From the NCBI RefSeq assembly GCF_006716235.1, contig NZ_VFOR01000001.1:1-64000 (forward strand): a stretch of DNA of 64,000 bases, read 5' to 3'. The first letter of the stretch is position 1, and every line of letters begins with the position of its first letter. This document shows positions 1 through 9,135 of the stretch, piece after piece. The notes beneath the pieces are model-generated. The model did no database searches and was not told the DNA's origin. It was given only the letters and a program-made list of their open reading frames with translations. This stretch comes from Propioniferax innocua. Its GTDB lineage: Bacteria > Actinomycetota > Actinomycetes > Propionibacteriales > Propionibacteriaceae. The position numbers and the translations under genes were made by a program.

Positions 1-1
1 C

Positions 2-76
2 CATCTGGGCGGGGACGTCAGCGAATTTGTTCCGCAGGTGGTCGTCGATCGGCTCCGAGGGCGTCAGAAGCGCTGA
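2..76 (+). CDS. C-terminal end of an unidentified protein (cut by window start)
   Basis: The frame beginning at base 2 reads without a stop for 24 codons and ends HLGGDVSEFV..RGRQKR with TGA at 74-76, just before the end of the convergent response regulator. The codons look coding (G/C third positions). Only the tail is visible, so the function cannot be named and the call itself is tentative. Confidence 0.35.
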   Translation, partial: HLGGDVSEFVPQVVVDRLRGRQKR

Positions 77-83
77 GCGGGCG

Positions 84-740
84 TCATTTCAGTCGATACC
101 CGACGCCGCGCACGGTCACGAAGCGATCGGATCCGAGCTTCCGCCGCAGGTAGCGCATGTAGACCTCGACCACGTTGGATCCGGCGTCGACATTGTGACC
201 CCACACCGCTTCCAGCAGCTCGTCGCGGGACAGCACTCGGCCAGGATTCAGCAGGAACACCTCCACCAAGGAGTACTCACGGGCTGTGAGTTCGACGGTG
301 GCCCCCTCGACTGTCGCCGTGCGATTGCGAACATCCAAGCGGAGGTCGCCATGGCTGAGGTCGCTCGTTGTGGTCGTGGTGTCCTTCTTCAGGCGCAGTT
401 GGATGCGGGCCCGGAGCTCTTCGAAGCTGAACGGTTTGCTCATGTAATCGTCGGCGCCGCTCTGCAGGCCGCTGACGGTGTCATTCACCGAACTGCGCGC
501 GGTGAGGATGATCACCGGGGTCTCCAAGCCTGCGCTCCTCATGTGCTGCAGCACCGTGAAGCCGTCGGTGTCGGGCAGGCCGATGTCCAAGATCACCAGA
601 TCTGGGTGTACCTGTTGCATGATCGCGAGCGCGGACGTGCCGGAATTCACCGCTGTGGTGGTGTATCCGTCGGCTGTCAGGCCCTTCGCGAGGAATGAGG
701 CGATCTCCGCCTCATCCTCCACGATCAGGATATGACTCAT
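84..740 (-). CDS. OmpR/PhoB-family DNA-binding response regulator
   Basis: 218 aa. The N-terminal receiver domain (about 1-115) has the acidic pair E8/D9, phosphoacceptor D52 in VILDIGLPDTDG, T80 and K102 (MSKPF). The C-terminal winged helix (about 125-218) ends in the usual YLRRKLG...VRGVGYRL signature. Its ATG lies inside the 3' end of the upstream histidine kinase gene (29-base overlap), so the pair is translationally coupled and should act as one two-component system, phosphorylated by that kinase and acting on DNA. The target genes and stimulus cannot be read from the window. Confidence 0.93.
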   Translation of the reverse strand: MSHILIVEDEAEIASFLAKGLTADGYTTTAVNSGTSALAIMQQVHPDLVILDIGLPDTDGFTVLQHMRSAGLETPVIILTARSSVNDTVSGLQSGADDYMSKPFSFEELRARIQLRLKKDTTTTTSDLSHGDLRLDVRNRTATVEGATVELTAREYSLVEVFLLNPGRVLSRDELLEAVWGHNVDAGSNVVEVYMRYLRRKLGSDRFVTVRGVGYRLK

Positions 741-2163
741 GTGTGTCCTCCCGGGGGTATGGGAACCTCATCGTAACTGTGGTCCCGGCTCCCAAACGTG
801 ACGTCAGATGGAGTGTCCCGCTGTGGGCCTGTGTGATGGAATCCACGATGGCCAGGCCCAACCCCTGTCCTTCCGTGCGTGATGACTGGGCGCCGCGGAC
901 ATGTCGCTTGGTCACATGAGGCAGGCGCTCCGGAGGGATGCCGATGCCTTCGTCGCGCACCCACAGCCGAACCTCGTCGGCGGTGACGTCTGATCCGAGC
1001 GCGATGACCTGACCGGGTTCGGTGAATTTGACCGCATTGCGGGACAGTTCCAGCAACGCCTGCTCGATGCGTCGGGGATCGAGCAGGATCTCGGCGTCGG
1101 CGATGTCGTCGAGCACCCAACGACGATCACCGAGGCTCTGTGCCTTCTCGAACGTCGTATCGGTGAGCTCGGCGACATCGGTGGGACGGCGGCGTGCGAA
1201 ATCGGGCCGACGAGCCTTGGCCAGGGTCATCATGTCATCGACCAGCAGGTTCATGCGGTCAAGTTCGGAGATGGTTCGCTTTTTGGTTGCGGACGCATCT
1301 TCAGGGTCATCGGGGTCGAGGATCTCCAAGTGCCCCCGCACGATGGTCAGCGGAGTCCGGAGCTCATGGCTCACATCGTCATAAAATGCCTGCTGATCTT
1401 CGAAGGTCTTGGCGAGTCGGTCGAGCATCGCATTGATGTTCCGACCCAGATCGCTGAGGTCGTCGTCACCGCGCACGGGGATTCTGTGGGTCGGTTCGGT
1501 GTCGTTGACCCGTTGGACGACGCGCTGCATGACCTGGATGGGGGCGAGAAGGCGTCCGATGGCGAGCCATGCGATGAAGCCGAAAAGGATGATGGAGCCG
1601 ATCGCGACCCCCACATACGTCCGGTACGAGTCATTGAGCCCCTTGTAGAGCGCTTGTCGATCCTGCGCGAACACCAGCCGTCCGCGTTCATGGCCGACCA
1701 CCATGTCGGCGGTGACGACGTAGTAGGTGGTCACTTCGGTGGTGATGGTGTGGATGCGCGGGGAACGATCCGGAGCAAGTTCTGAGACCTGTTCGATGAG
1801 CGCGGTGTCGCGGCCCAGGTGAAAGCCGGGGGCATTGGTCGATTGGGCGACCACCTGCCCGTCATGCAGGGCCAGAGTTCCCTGGGACGCTGTGGAGATG
1901 GTTCCGGCGACGACCCCGTCGAGTGTTGCGTCGAGACTGTGGAACGGTGCCCCGGTGAGGGGATCCCTTCCACGATTGTTGAGCATCTGGGCTGTTTCGT
2001 ACTGCGTGAACAGGTCCGCATGGGCGGTCTGCTCCAGCCGCTGATGTTCCAAGGAGTAGGCGATGACTCCGGCGAAAGTGACCGCCAGGGTGGCGATGAT
2101 GATCGTGGTGGCCACGACGCGGGCACGTATCGACCGCCATGCGGCGTTGTGCCGCTTGGGCAT
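712..2163 (-). CDS. Membrane sensor histidine kinase (HAMP, HisKA, HATPase)
   Basis: 483 aa, partner of the OmpR-type regulator it overlaps. Two membrane segments (about 17-37 and 183-204) flank an extracytoplasmic sensor region of about 145 residues. A HAMP linker follows, then the H-box with H266 in DDVSHELRTPL, the N-box (LLELSRNAVKFT), G1 (VRDEGIGIP) and G2 (GQGLGLAI). The minus-strand ATG is preceded by a good GGAGGCG ribosome site 4-5 bases away. The HK-before-RR order is typical of actinobacterial MprB/CutS-like systems. The ligand is unknown. Confidence 0.92.
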   Translation of the reverse strand: MPKRHNAAWRSIRARVVATTIIIATLAVTFAGVIAYSLEHQRLEQTAHADLFTQYETAQMLNNRGRDPLTGAPFHSLDATLDGVVAGTISTASQGTLALHDGQVVAQSTNAPGFHLGRDTALIEQVSELAPDRSPRIHTITTEVTTYYVVTADMVVGHERGRLVFAQDRQALYKGLNDSYRTYVGVAIGSIILFGFIAWLAIGRLLAPIQVMQRVVQRVNDTEPTHRIPVRGDDDLSDLGRNINAMLDRLAKTFEDQQAFYDDVSHELRTPLTIVRGHLEILDPDDPEDASATKKRTISELDRMNLLVDDMMTLAKARRPDFARRRPTDVAELTDTTFEKAQSLGDRRWVLDDIADAEILLDPRRIEQALLELSRNAVKFTEPGQVIALGSDVTADEVRLWVRDEGIGIPPERLPHVTKRHVRGAQSSRTEGQGLGLAIVDSITQAHSGTLHLTSRLGAGTTVTMRFPYPREDTHESYPDRGG

Positions 2164-2256
2164 GAGACGCCTCCTTGGATTTGGAACACATGCTCTGGTG
2201 TGATGGGCGATGCGCTCGCTTCAAGCTGGAGGAACGCTGGCATCTGAGCGGGGGAA

Positions 2257-2286
2257 TTGCTTCCGGGTGTGCAGCGCGCCTATGAT
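2257..2286 (+). promoter_or_regulatory. Probable sigma-70-type promoter for the DUF177-rpmF-rnc run
   Basis: TTGCTT at 2257-2262 and TATGAT at 2281-2286 are separated by 18 bases. They lie about 45 bases upstream of the DUF177 start, in the divergent gap to the histidine kinase. The match is by eye only. Confidence 0.6.
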
Positions 2287-2333
2287 AGCGGGTCGGTTGT
2301 GGCGCACCCGGCCACTGTGGTGAAGGGACCGTG

Positions 2334-2906
2334 ATGACAACCTCCGATCGTACGGATGCTACCTCCGAGCTCGTTGTGGACACACGCGATCTCGGGCGTC
2401 GCCCCGGGGCGATGCGTGAGGTCGTCGAGACCGTCTCGGCACCGGAGGGCTTGGGGAGCTCCATGATCGCAGTGGCACCCACGTCACCGATCCGGCTCGA
2501 TCTTCGGATCGAGGCGGTGACCGAGGGCGTGCTGGTGTCCGGAGTCGTCCGAGCGACGCTGACCGGGGAGTGTTCCCGCTGCCTCACAGAAGTCTCCGAA
2601 GGCGTGGAGATCGATGTGCAGGAGCTGTACATGTACCCGGAGAAGGCCGATCCGGACGATGAGGACGCCAGTGTGATGGAGGGCGAGTGCATCGACCTCG
2701 AGCCCCTCGTGCGCGACGAGGTGCTGCTGGACCTGCCGTTCATGCCGTTGTGCCGGGCGGACTGTCTCGGGTTGTGCGCCGAATGCGGTGTCGATCTGAA
2801 CGATGATCCGGAGCACGAGCATGCCGACCGCACCGACCCCCGGTGGGCCGCCCTGGCCGGGTGGCGTTCCGACGCCGCCGGTGAGGAAGGTCAACCACAC
2901 GGCTGA
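2334..2906 (+). CDS. YceD-like DUF177 protein, upstream of rpmF
   Basis: 190 aa. It belongs to the YceD/DUF177 family that is almost always encoded directly before ribosomal protein L32. In plants and E. coli the family is linked to 23S rRNA accumulation. The family's cysteine pairs are present: CSRC in the middle and CRADCLGLCAECG near 140-155, a probable zinc site. The ATG at 2334 is preferred over the GTG at 2331 because the GAAGGGA ribosome site (2322-2328) is then 5 bases away. rpmF follows after 54 bases. The last 20 residues look disordered. Confidence 0.88.
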   Translation: MTTSDRTDATSELVVDTRDLGRRPGAMREVVETVSAPEGLGSSMIAVAPTSPIRLDLRIEAVTEGVLVSGVVRATLTGECSRCLTEVSEGVEIDVQELYMYPEKADPDDEDASVMEGECIDLEPLVRDEVLLDLPFMPLCRADCLGLCAECGVDLNDDPEHEHADRTDPRWAALAGWRSDAAGEEGQPHG

Positions 2907-2960
2907 CAACAGCCGCACCAGGACTCCGGATCACCGATCCGGGCAACGAAGGAGAGAATC

Positions 2961-3134
2961 GTGGCCGTTCCCAAGCGGAAGATGTCGCGCAGCAACACCC
3001 GTCATCGTCGTAGCCAGTACAAGACGCAGGCGCCGACGCTCGTCGTGTGCAGCAACCCGACCTGCCGGGCGAAGATCCTGCCGCACACCGCCTGCACCGA
3101 GTGTGGGCAGTACAAGAAGCGCCCCGTCGCCTGA
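2961..3134 (+). CDS. rpmF: 50S ribosomal protein L32
   Basis: 57 aa ([20 protein letters not shown] start), bL32 of the large ribosomal subunit. It is the cysteine-containing form: C30, C35, C45 and C48 make a zinc ribbon, so a Zn-independent paralogue elsewhere is possible. The GTG start is set by AAGGAGAG about 5 bases upstream. It lies between DUF177 and rnc, its standard bacterial context. Confidence 0.97.
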   Translation: MAVPKRKMSRSNTRHRRSQYKTQAPTLVVCSNPTCRAKILPHTACTECGQYKKRPVA

Positions 3135-3154
3135 TCCCACCTCACGGATCACCG

Positions 3155-3877
3155 GTGCCGGGATCGGAGCTGACCCACATCTGCAGTGACCTCGGGGTCG
3201 AGATCGCCCCCGAGCTCTTGGAGCTTGCCCTGACGCACCGATCGTGGGCCTACGAGAACGGTGGCGTCCCCACCAACGAACGTCTCGAGTTCTTGGGCGA
3301 CGCGGTCCTGGGCGTGGTGATGACCGATCATCTGTATCGCTCCCACCCGGATGTGGACGAGGGGCATCTGGCCAAACTTCGTGCTGCTGTGGTGAATGCG
3401 CGGGCCCTGGCGGATGTGGCCAGAGGGCTCGGGGTCGGCCCCATGATCAAACTGGGGCGTGGTGAGAAATCCACCGGTGGTCATGACAAGGACTCCATCC
3501 TTGCAGACACGATGGAGGCCATCATCGGTGCTGTCTATCTTTCGCACGGGATCGAGGGCGCCGGGCTTTTCGTGCATCGTCTTTTCGATCCGGTGGCCGA
3601 GCGCGCCGCTGCGCTCGGTGCCGGACTCGATTGGAAGACGTCCCTGCAGGAGATCACGGCTGCTGCTGGACTCGGCGTCCCGCATTATTCGGTGACCGAA
3701 TCCGGTCCGGACCACGACAAGCGCTTCGAGGCCTGGGCCGTGGTGGCCGATCATCGATGGGGGCCGGGCAAGGGACGTTCGAAGAAACAGGCCGAACAGG
3801 AGGCCGCGAGCAAGGGCTTCGAGGCCGTTCAGAAGATCGTGGCCGAACGGGGGCGGTCCGCCGCCGACGAGGCGTGA
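3155..3877 (+). CDS. rnc: Ribonuclease III
   Basis: 240 aa from the GTG at 3155, 20 bases after rpmF. RNase III cuts double-stranded RNA in rRNA and mRNA processing. The N-terminal endonuclease domain carries the signature [13 protein letters not shown] (about 41-53) with the metal-binding acidic residues, and a second acidic cluster ([12 protein letters not shown]). A double-stranded-RNA-binding domain fills the last 75 residues. Upstream in-frame codons exist but run into rpmF, so the family-length start was chosen; its ribosome site is weak. mutM follows after one base. Confidence 0.93.
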   Translation: MPGSELTHICSDLGVEIAPELLELALTHRSWAYENGGVPTNERLEFLGDAVLGVVMTDHLYRSHPDVDEGHLAKLRAAVVNARALADVARGLGVGPMIKLGRGEKSTGGHDKDSILADTMEAIIGAVYLSHGIEGAGLFVHRLFDPVAERAAALGAGLDWKTSLQEITAAAGLGVPHYSVTESGPDHDKRFEAWAVVADHRWGPGKGRSKKQAEQEAASKGFEAVQKIVAERGRSAADEA

Positions 3878-3878
3878 C

Positions 3879-4772
3879 GTGCCCGAGCTGCCCGAGGTCG
3901 AGGTCGTACGTCGCGGCCTGGCGGCCCATCTCCGTGGTCGGTATCTGACCGGTGTCGAGGTTCTCCACCCGCGTGCGGTGCGGCGTCACTCGGCGGGTAT
4001 CGACGATTTTCAGGCGACGCTCGAAGGGCGCACCTTCGCCGAACCGCGTCGTCGTGGCAAGTATCTGTGGTTGCCGTTCACCGATGGGGACGCCCTTGTC
4101 GTCCATCTCGGCATGAGTGGGCAGTTCCGCGTCGACGATGAACCCGCCGATGATCGTCACACGCGCGTGCGTTTCCACCTGGATGACGGGCGACAGGTGC
4201 GTTTCGTCGACCAACGAACCTTCGGTGGTGTCCATCTCAGCGTCGAGGGTGCCGAGCTGCCGACCGAGATCGCACACATCGGACGCGACCCCTTCGACCC
4301 GGAGTTCGACATCGAGGACGCCATCTCGCGATTCAGGCGGCGACGCAGCGGGGTCAAGCGGGCCCTGTTGGACCAGGCCATCGTGTCGGGCATCGGGAAC
4401 ATCTATGCCGACGAGACACTGTGGCGCTGCCGGATTCACCCCGAGCGAGCTTGTGAACGGCTTTCGCGGCACGCATGGCGGGAGATCATCGACGCCGCCA
4501 CCGCCGTGATGAAAGAGGCCCTGGCCCAGGGCGGCACCTCGTTCGATGCGTTGTACGTGAACGTGAACGGGGAGTCGGGGTACTTCGAGCGTGGGCTTGC
4601 TGCCTATGGGCGCGAGGGTTCGCCATGCCAGCGCTGTGGTGCACTCATCGTCCGGGAGGCGTTCATGAACCGCAGCTCGTTTCGGTGTCCGAGGTGTCAG
4701 CGGACGCCACCGGGAACCGGCGCGTTGATTCGCCGACCCCACCAGACGGGGCCTAGGGTGGTGAAATCGTGA
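3879..4772 (+). CDS. mutM: Formamidopyrimidine-DNA glycosylase (Fpg/MutM)
   Basis: 297 aa. A base-excision repair glycosylase/AP lyase that removes 8-oxoguanine and ring-opened purines. The diagnostic N-terminus PELPEVE follows the initiator, so P2 is the Schiff-base nucleophile and E3 the catalytic acid. The zinc finger [22 protein letters not shown] is intact near the C-terminus, and about 25 residues extend past it. The GTG start is one base after rnc, and the stop overlaps the next GTG by 4 bases. Confidence 0.95.
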   Translation: MPELPEVEVVRRGLAAHLRGRYLTGVEVLHPRAVRRHSAGIDDFQATLEGRTFAEPRRRGKYLWLPFTDGDALVVHLGMSGQFRVDDEPADDRHTRVRFHLDDGRQVRFVDQRTFGGVHLSVEGAELPTEIAHIGRDPFDPEFDIEDAISRFRRRRSGVKRALLDQAIVSGIGNIYADETLWRCRIHPERACERLSRHAWREIIDAATAVMKEALAQGGTSFDALYVNVNGESGYFERGLAAYGREGSPCQRCGALIVREAFMNRSSFRCPRCQRTPPGTGALIRRPHQTGPRVVKS

Positions 4773-5488
4773 AACGCGTCGCTCACTATGTCTTCGTGCG
4801 CCAACGGCACAACTGGCTCCAGTTCCTGAAGTTCGGGATCGTGGGCGGCTCTGGCGTCCTTGTGAACCTGTTCGTCATCTTCCTGTGCAACAAGCTTGGG
4901 CCGGCCTACCACGGGCCGGCGATTCCCATTCCTGGCACCGATTTCAGTGTTCGCTGGTATCACATCTTCCAGATGCTGGCGTTTCTCGTGGCGAACACAT
5001 GGAACTATCAGGTGAACCGATCCTGGACGTTTCGGTCGGCCCACCATCGCAGTTGGCTCCGCGAGTTCTTCCCCTTCCTCGCCACCGGGCTGGTGGCGCT
5101 GGTGGTGGGTCTCGGCGTGACCACGGCGCTGCTGTGGCACGGGTCCCCGATCTACCTGCGTCAGATCGAGTGGTTGGATGAGAGCACCGGCCTGCGGAAC
5201 CCCTTGTATTGGGCGAACCTGATCCAGATCGTGGTCACGATGCCGATCAACTACGTGGTGAACAAGCTCTGGACCTTCCGGGCGGTGCGTGGGCTCAAAC
5301 AGGACCCCGATCATGAGCTTCCGATGGTCGCCTCGGTCGTCGCTCCGGAGGCCGTGGACGAGAGCGGCGAGTTGATGACCACCCAGGAACTCGAGCGCTA
5401 CATGGCCGAACGCGATGCCGAGGACGCCGAGCATCCCGATGGGCCTGAGCCGGCGGGTGGGGAGCACGAACCGGCCCGAGGGGGCTGA
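4769..5488 (+). CDS. GtrA-like multi-pass membrane protein
   Basis: 239 aa. The GtrA/DPMS-like fold is shown by [18 protein letters not shown] at about 19-36, four hydrophobic segments (about 20-40, 66-84, 101-125, 152-175), and the [10 protein letters not shown] motif that closes the domain. Family members are thought to move lipid-linked sugars or assist envelope glycosylation. The last 60 residues are acidic and soluble. It is coupled to mutM by a GTGA overlap and lies 5 bases before smc; a functional link to either is not apparent. Confidence 0.8.
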   Translation: MKRVAHYVFVRQRHNWLQFLKFGIVGGSGVLVNLFVIFLCNKLGPAYHGPAIPIPGTDFSVRWYHIFQMLAFLVANTWNYQVNRSWTFRSAHHRSWLREFFPFLATGLVALVVGLGVTTALLWHGSPIYLRQIEWLDESTGLRNPLYWANLIQIVVTMPINYVVNKLWTFRAVRGLKQDPDHELPMVASVVAPEAVDESGELMTTQELERYMAERDAEDAEHPDGPEPAGGEHEPARGG

Positions 5489-5493
5489 GCTCG

Positions 5494-8400
5494 ATGTACC
5501 TCAAGTCGATGACCCTGCGCGGATTCAAGTCCTTTGCCTCGGCCACGACCCTCGAGTTCGAGCCGGGGATCACCTGTGTGGTGGGTCCCAACGGGTCGGG
5601 CAAGTCGAATGTGGTGGATGCCCTGGCCTGGGTGATGGGGCAGCAGGCGGCGAAGTCACTGCGTGGCGGCAAGATGGAGGATGTCATCTTCGCCGGAACC
5701 TCCGGGCGGGCTGCGTTGGGACGTGCCGAGGTCAGCCTCACGATCGACAACTCCGATGGGGCGCTCCCGATCGAGTACACCGAGGTGACGATCACCCGCA
5801 CGATGTTCCGCGGTGGTGGTTCGGAGTACCGCATCAATGGCGACAGCGCCCGTCTGCTCGATGTGCAGGAACTGCTCTCGGATTCGGGTATCGGCCGCGA
5901 GATGCACGTCATCGTGCAGCAGGGACAGCTCGACGCCATCCTGCAGGCGACCCCCGAGGAGCGGCGGGGTTTCATCGAGGAAGCCGCTGGTGTGCTGAAG
6001 CACCGCAAGCGCAAGGAGCGCGCGCTCCGCAAACTCGAATCCACCGAGGGGAACCTCAACCGACTCACCGACCTCGTCGCCGAGATCCGCCGCCAGCTCA
6101 AGCCGCTGGGGCGTCAGGCCGAGGTGGCCCGCAAGGCGACGGTCATCCAGGCCGAGGTGCGTGACGCCAGTGCCCGCCTCCTCGCCGATGATCTGGTGCA
6201 GGCAAGGCTGGCGTTGGCGTCGGACACCGCCGATGAGGAATCGCTGCAGCAGCGCCGGGCCCAGGTCGAGAGCGATGTGGAGCATGCCCGGAGACTCGAG
6301 GCCGAGACCGAGCGGGAGCTCGAGGAAATCCGTCCGGGTCTGGATGCCGCCCATGAGCGTTGGTATGGGCTCCAGGCGCTGGGCGAACGGGTGCGGTCGA
6401 CCGCTTCGATCGCGCAGGAGCGCGCCCGGACCGCCACCGAACGGAGCCAGGCCAAGCGCACCGGGCGTGACCCCAGACATCTGCGTGCCGAGGCCGATCA
6501 GGTGGCCGAGACCGAGGCGACGCTGCGTCAGCAGGTGGAGGCCAGGCAGGCGGAGTTGGATGCGGCGACCGAGCGTCGTGAATCGGCAGAAGAACTGCAT
6601 CGGGTGGAGGAGCACCGCCTGGCGTCGGTACGCCAGGCGATCGCGGACCGGCGCGAAGGCCTGGCGCGACTGACCGGGCAGGTCAACGCTTTGAAGAGCC
6701 GCATCGAGGCCGTGGCGTCCGAGACCGAACGTCTCGAGGCAGCCCGGGACGCCGCACGCGACCGGGCCGAGCAGGCCAACAAGGAGTTCGCTGCGCTGGA
6801 GAGTCGCGTCGCCGGTATGGACGCCGGTGAGGTGGATCTGGACGCCGAGTATGAGCAGGCGGCAGCCGAGGCCGAGGCGCTGGAGGAGCGGCTGGCCGGG
6901 CTGCGTCGGGAGGATCAGCAGGCGCAGCAGAAGCGTGCGGCAGCGGCTGCGCGCGTCGAGGCTTTGAAACTCGGATTGGAACGCAAGGATGCCGCCGGTG
7001 AGCTACTGGCCGCGTCGGACCGGGTGGGCGGCCTGCTGGGGTCGGTGGCCGCGCTCGTGCAGGTGGAGGCGGGCTATGAGGCGGCAGTGGCCGCTGCATT
7101 CGGCACTGCGGCCGACGCGGTGGCGGCCGCAGATCTCGATGCGGCGATGGCCGCGGTGCAGATGGCCCGTGATGAGGACTGGGGCCGAGCCGGTTTGTTG
7201 CTCGGTGGCGGACCCGATGAGGATGTGGCCGAGTGGCCGAGGCTTCCCGAGCATGCCCGGTATCTGGCGGATGTGGTCTCGTGTGATGACCGGTTGCGTC
7301 CGGCGGTGACGCGGGTGCTGCGTCACGTGGTCGTGGTCGATGATCTCACCGATGCCCGTGGGCTGGTGCGGGATCTGCCCGAGGTGACCGCGGTGACCCG
7401 GGACGGTGACGTACTCACCACGTGGCTCATGATGGGTGGCTCCGGAGGTGGGCAGTCGCTGATCGAGGCCCAGGCCGCGCTGGAGAAGGCCGAGGGTGAG
7501 TTGGTGAACGCCGACCACGCGGTCGAGCGTGTGCGTTTCGCCATGGAGGAGGCCCGGCGGGAGCACGCCGCCGCCGAGGAGCGGGTCGAGGCGGCCGTGG
7601 CCCGGCTGCACGAGTCGGATGCACAGATGGCTGCTGTCGCCGAGGAACTCGGCAACCTGAACACGACGGCGCGACAGGCGTCGGCGGAGGCGGCGAAGGC
7701 TGAGCAGGACCTCGCAGCGGGTGCCGAGCGTCGTGAGCAGGACGCCCGACGTCTGGAGGAGCTCGAGGAGCGTCTGGCCCGTGCGGGTGAGGACGAGGTC
7801 GACGAGGACGACGACCCCGCCGAGCGCGACCGACTCTCCGACGTGGCGCGGCAGGCACGCAGCGAGGAGATGGACATCAGGCTGTCCCTGCGCACGACCG
7901 AGGAGCGTTTGCGGGCCGTCGAGGGGCGGGCGGAGTCGCTGCGTCGAGCCGCTGTGGCGGAGGAACAGGCACGAGAGCGTGCCGAGGAGGCCCGCAAGGC
8001 GGCGGCTCGGGAGGCGGAACGGGCCCGTGCGGTGGCCAAGGGTGCGGAGTGGTTGTCCACGGCTGTCGCGGCTGCGGCGGCCGACGCCGACGCCGAGCGC
8101 GCCGAACTCGAACAGTCGCGCAAGCAGGCCCAGGAGACGGTGAGTGAGGCACGTCGTCGGAGCCGTACCCTGGCCGAGGAACTCCAGCAGCTGGTGGATG
8201 CCGCCCATCGTGAGGAGATGGCTCGGGCCCAGCAACGGATGCGCGTGGAAGCGTTGAGCGAGAAGGCGATGGAGGAACTCGGCCTCGAGGCCGATGTGCT
8301 CTGTGATGAGTTCGGCCCCGAGGTGCCCGTTCCGGTGTTGACCCGACCTGATGGTTCGGCGTTGACCGAGGACGATGAACAGCCCGACCCGGTGCCGTAC

Positions 8401-9057
8401 GTGCGGGCCGAGCAGGAGAAGCGTCTGCGGAAGGCGCGGAAGAATCTGCAGGTGCTCGGCAAGGTGAACCCGTTGGCGTTGGAGGAGTTCGACGCCATGA
8501 CCGAGCGGCACGCGTTCCTGGCCGAGCAGCTCGACGATCTGCACCGCACCAGGGCCGATCTCGCCGAGATCATCAAGGAGGTCGACAAGCGGGTCGAGGA
8601 GGTCTTCGCCGAGGCCTACCGGGATGTGGAGACCGCGTTCGAGCAGGTGTTCGCGACGTTGTTCCCCGGCGGCGATGGGCGTCTGGTGCTCACCGAACCG
8701 GGGGAGTGGCTCACGACCGGCGTGGAGGTCGAGGCCCGCCCGGCGAGCAAGAAGGTCAAGCGGCTGTCGTTGCTGTCCGGCGGTGAACGGTCCCTGGTCG
8801 CGGTGGCGTTCCTGGTCTCGTTGTTCATCGCCAGGCCGAGCCCGTTCTACATCCTCGATGAGGTGGAGGCGGCGCTCGATGACACGAACCTGGGGCGTCT
8901 GCTGGACATCTACCAGCAGCTCCGTGCCAACTCGCAGTTGCTGGTGATCACGCATCAGAAGCGCACGATGGAGATCGCCGACGCGCTGTATGGCGTCACC
9001 ATGCGCGGTGACGGGGTGTCGAAGGTGATCTCCCAGCGGCTGGACGGCGACCGCTGA
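5494..9057 (+). CDS. smc: Chromosome segregation SMC ATPase
   Basis: 1187 aa, the normal SMC length. The Walker A site GPNGSGKS is at 31-38, the ABC signature LSLLSGGERSLVAVAFL at about 1091-1107, and Walker B FYILDEVEAALDD at about 1118-1130. The two heads are separated by long coiled coils rich in E/R/A and a hinge near 500-640. The protein condenses and aligns the chromosome as a ring with ScpA/ScpB, which are not encoded here. The very high GC coiled-coil sequence creates long open frames on the other strand that are not genes. Confidence 0.97.
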   Translation: MYLKSMTLRGFKSFASATTLEFEPGITCVVGPNGSGKSNVVDALAWVMGQQAAKSLRGGKMEDVIFAGTSGRAALGRAEVSLTIDNSDGALPIEYTEVTITRTMFRGGGSEYRINGDSARLLDVQELLSDSGIGREMHVIVQQGQLDAILQATPEERRGFIEEAAGVLKHRKRKERALRKLESTEGNLNRLTDLVAEIRRQLKPLGRQAEVARKATVIQAEVRDASARLLADDLVQARLALASDTADEESLQQRRAQVESDVEHARRLEAETERELEEIRPGLDAAHERWYGLQALGERVRSTASIAQERARTATERSQAKRTGRDPRHLRAEADQVAETEATLRQQVEARQAELDAATERRESAEELHRVEEHRLASVRQAIADRREGLARLTGQVNALKSRIEAVASETERLEAARDAARDRAEQANKEFAALESRVAGMDAGEVDLDAEYEQAAAEAEALEERLAGLRREDQQAQQKRAAAAARVEALKLGLERKDAAGELLAASDRVGGLLGSVAALVQVEAGYEAAVAAAFGTAADAVAAADLDAAMAAVQMARDEDWGRAGLLLGGGPDEDVAEWPRLPEHARYLADVVSCDDRLRPAVTRVLRHVVVVDDLTDARGLVRDLPEVTAVTRDGDVLTTWLMMGGSGGGQSLIEAQAALEKAEGELVNADHAVERVRFAMEEARREHAAAEERVEAAVARLHESDAQMAAVAEELGNLNTTARQASAEAAKAEQDLAAGAERREQDARRLEELEERLARAGEDEVDEDDDPAERDRLSDVARQARSEEMDIRLSLRTTEERLRAVEGRAESLRRAAVAEEQARERAEEARKAAAREAERARAVAKGAEWLSTAVAAAAADADAERAELEQSRKQAQETVSEARRRSRTLAEELQQLVDAAHREEMARAQQRMRVEALSEKAMEELGLEADVLCDEFGPEVPVPVLTRPDGSALTEDDEQPDPVPYVRAEQEKRLRKARKNLQVLGKVNPLALEEFDAMTERHAFLAEQLDDLHRTRADLAEIIKEVDKRVEEVFAEAYRDVETAFEQVFATLFPGGDGRLVLTEPGEWLTTGVEVEARPASKKVKRLSLLSGGERSLVAVAFLVSLFIARPSPFYILDEVEAALDDTNLGRLLDIYQQLRANSQLLVITHQKRTMEIADALYGVTMRGDGVSKVISQRLDGDR

Positions 9058-9135
9058 ATTTCTCCGAGTCGGCCCGAAATGTCGGTGCCGGACGCTAGCG
9101 TGCTTTCCGACGTACGAATCGGGGAAGGCAGGCAC

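Noticed and set aside
3047-3154. Longer N-terminus for RNase III overlapping rpmF
   Set aside because: It would run through the L32 gene in another frame and has no similarity to RNase III.
7003-9135. A 710-codon open frame opposite smc
   Set aside because: It lies wholly antisense to a clear smc gene, is low-complexity (His/Arg/Leu/Gly runs) and is explained by high GC and absence of stops in the complementary frame.
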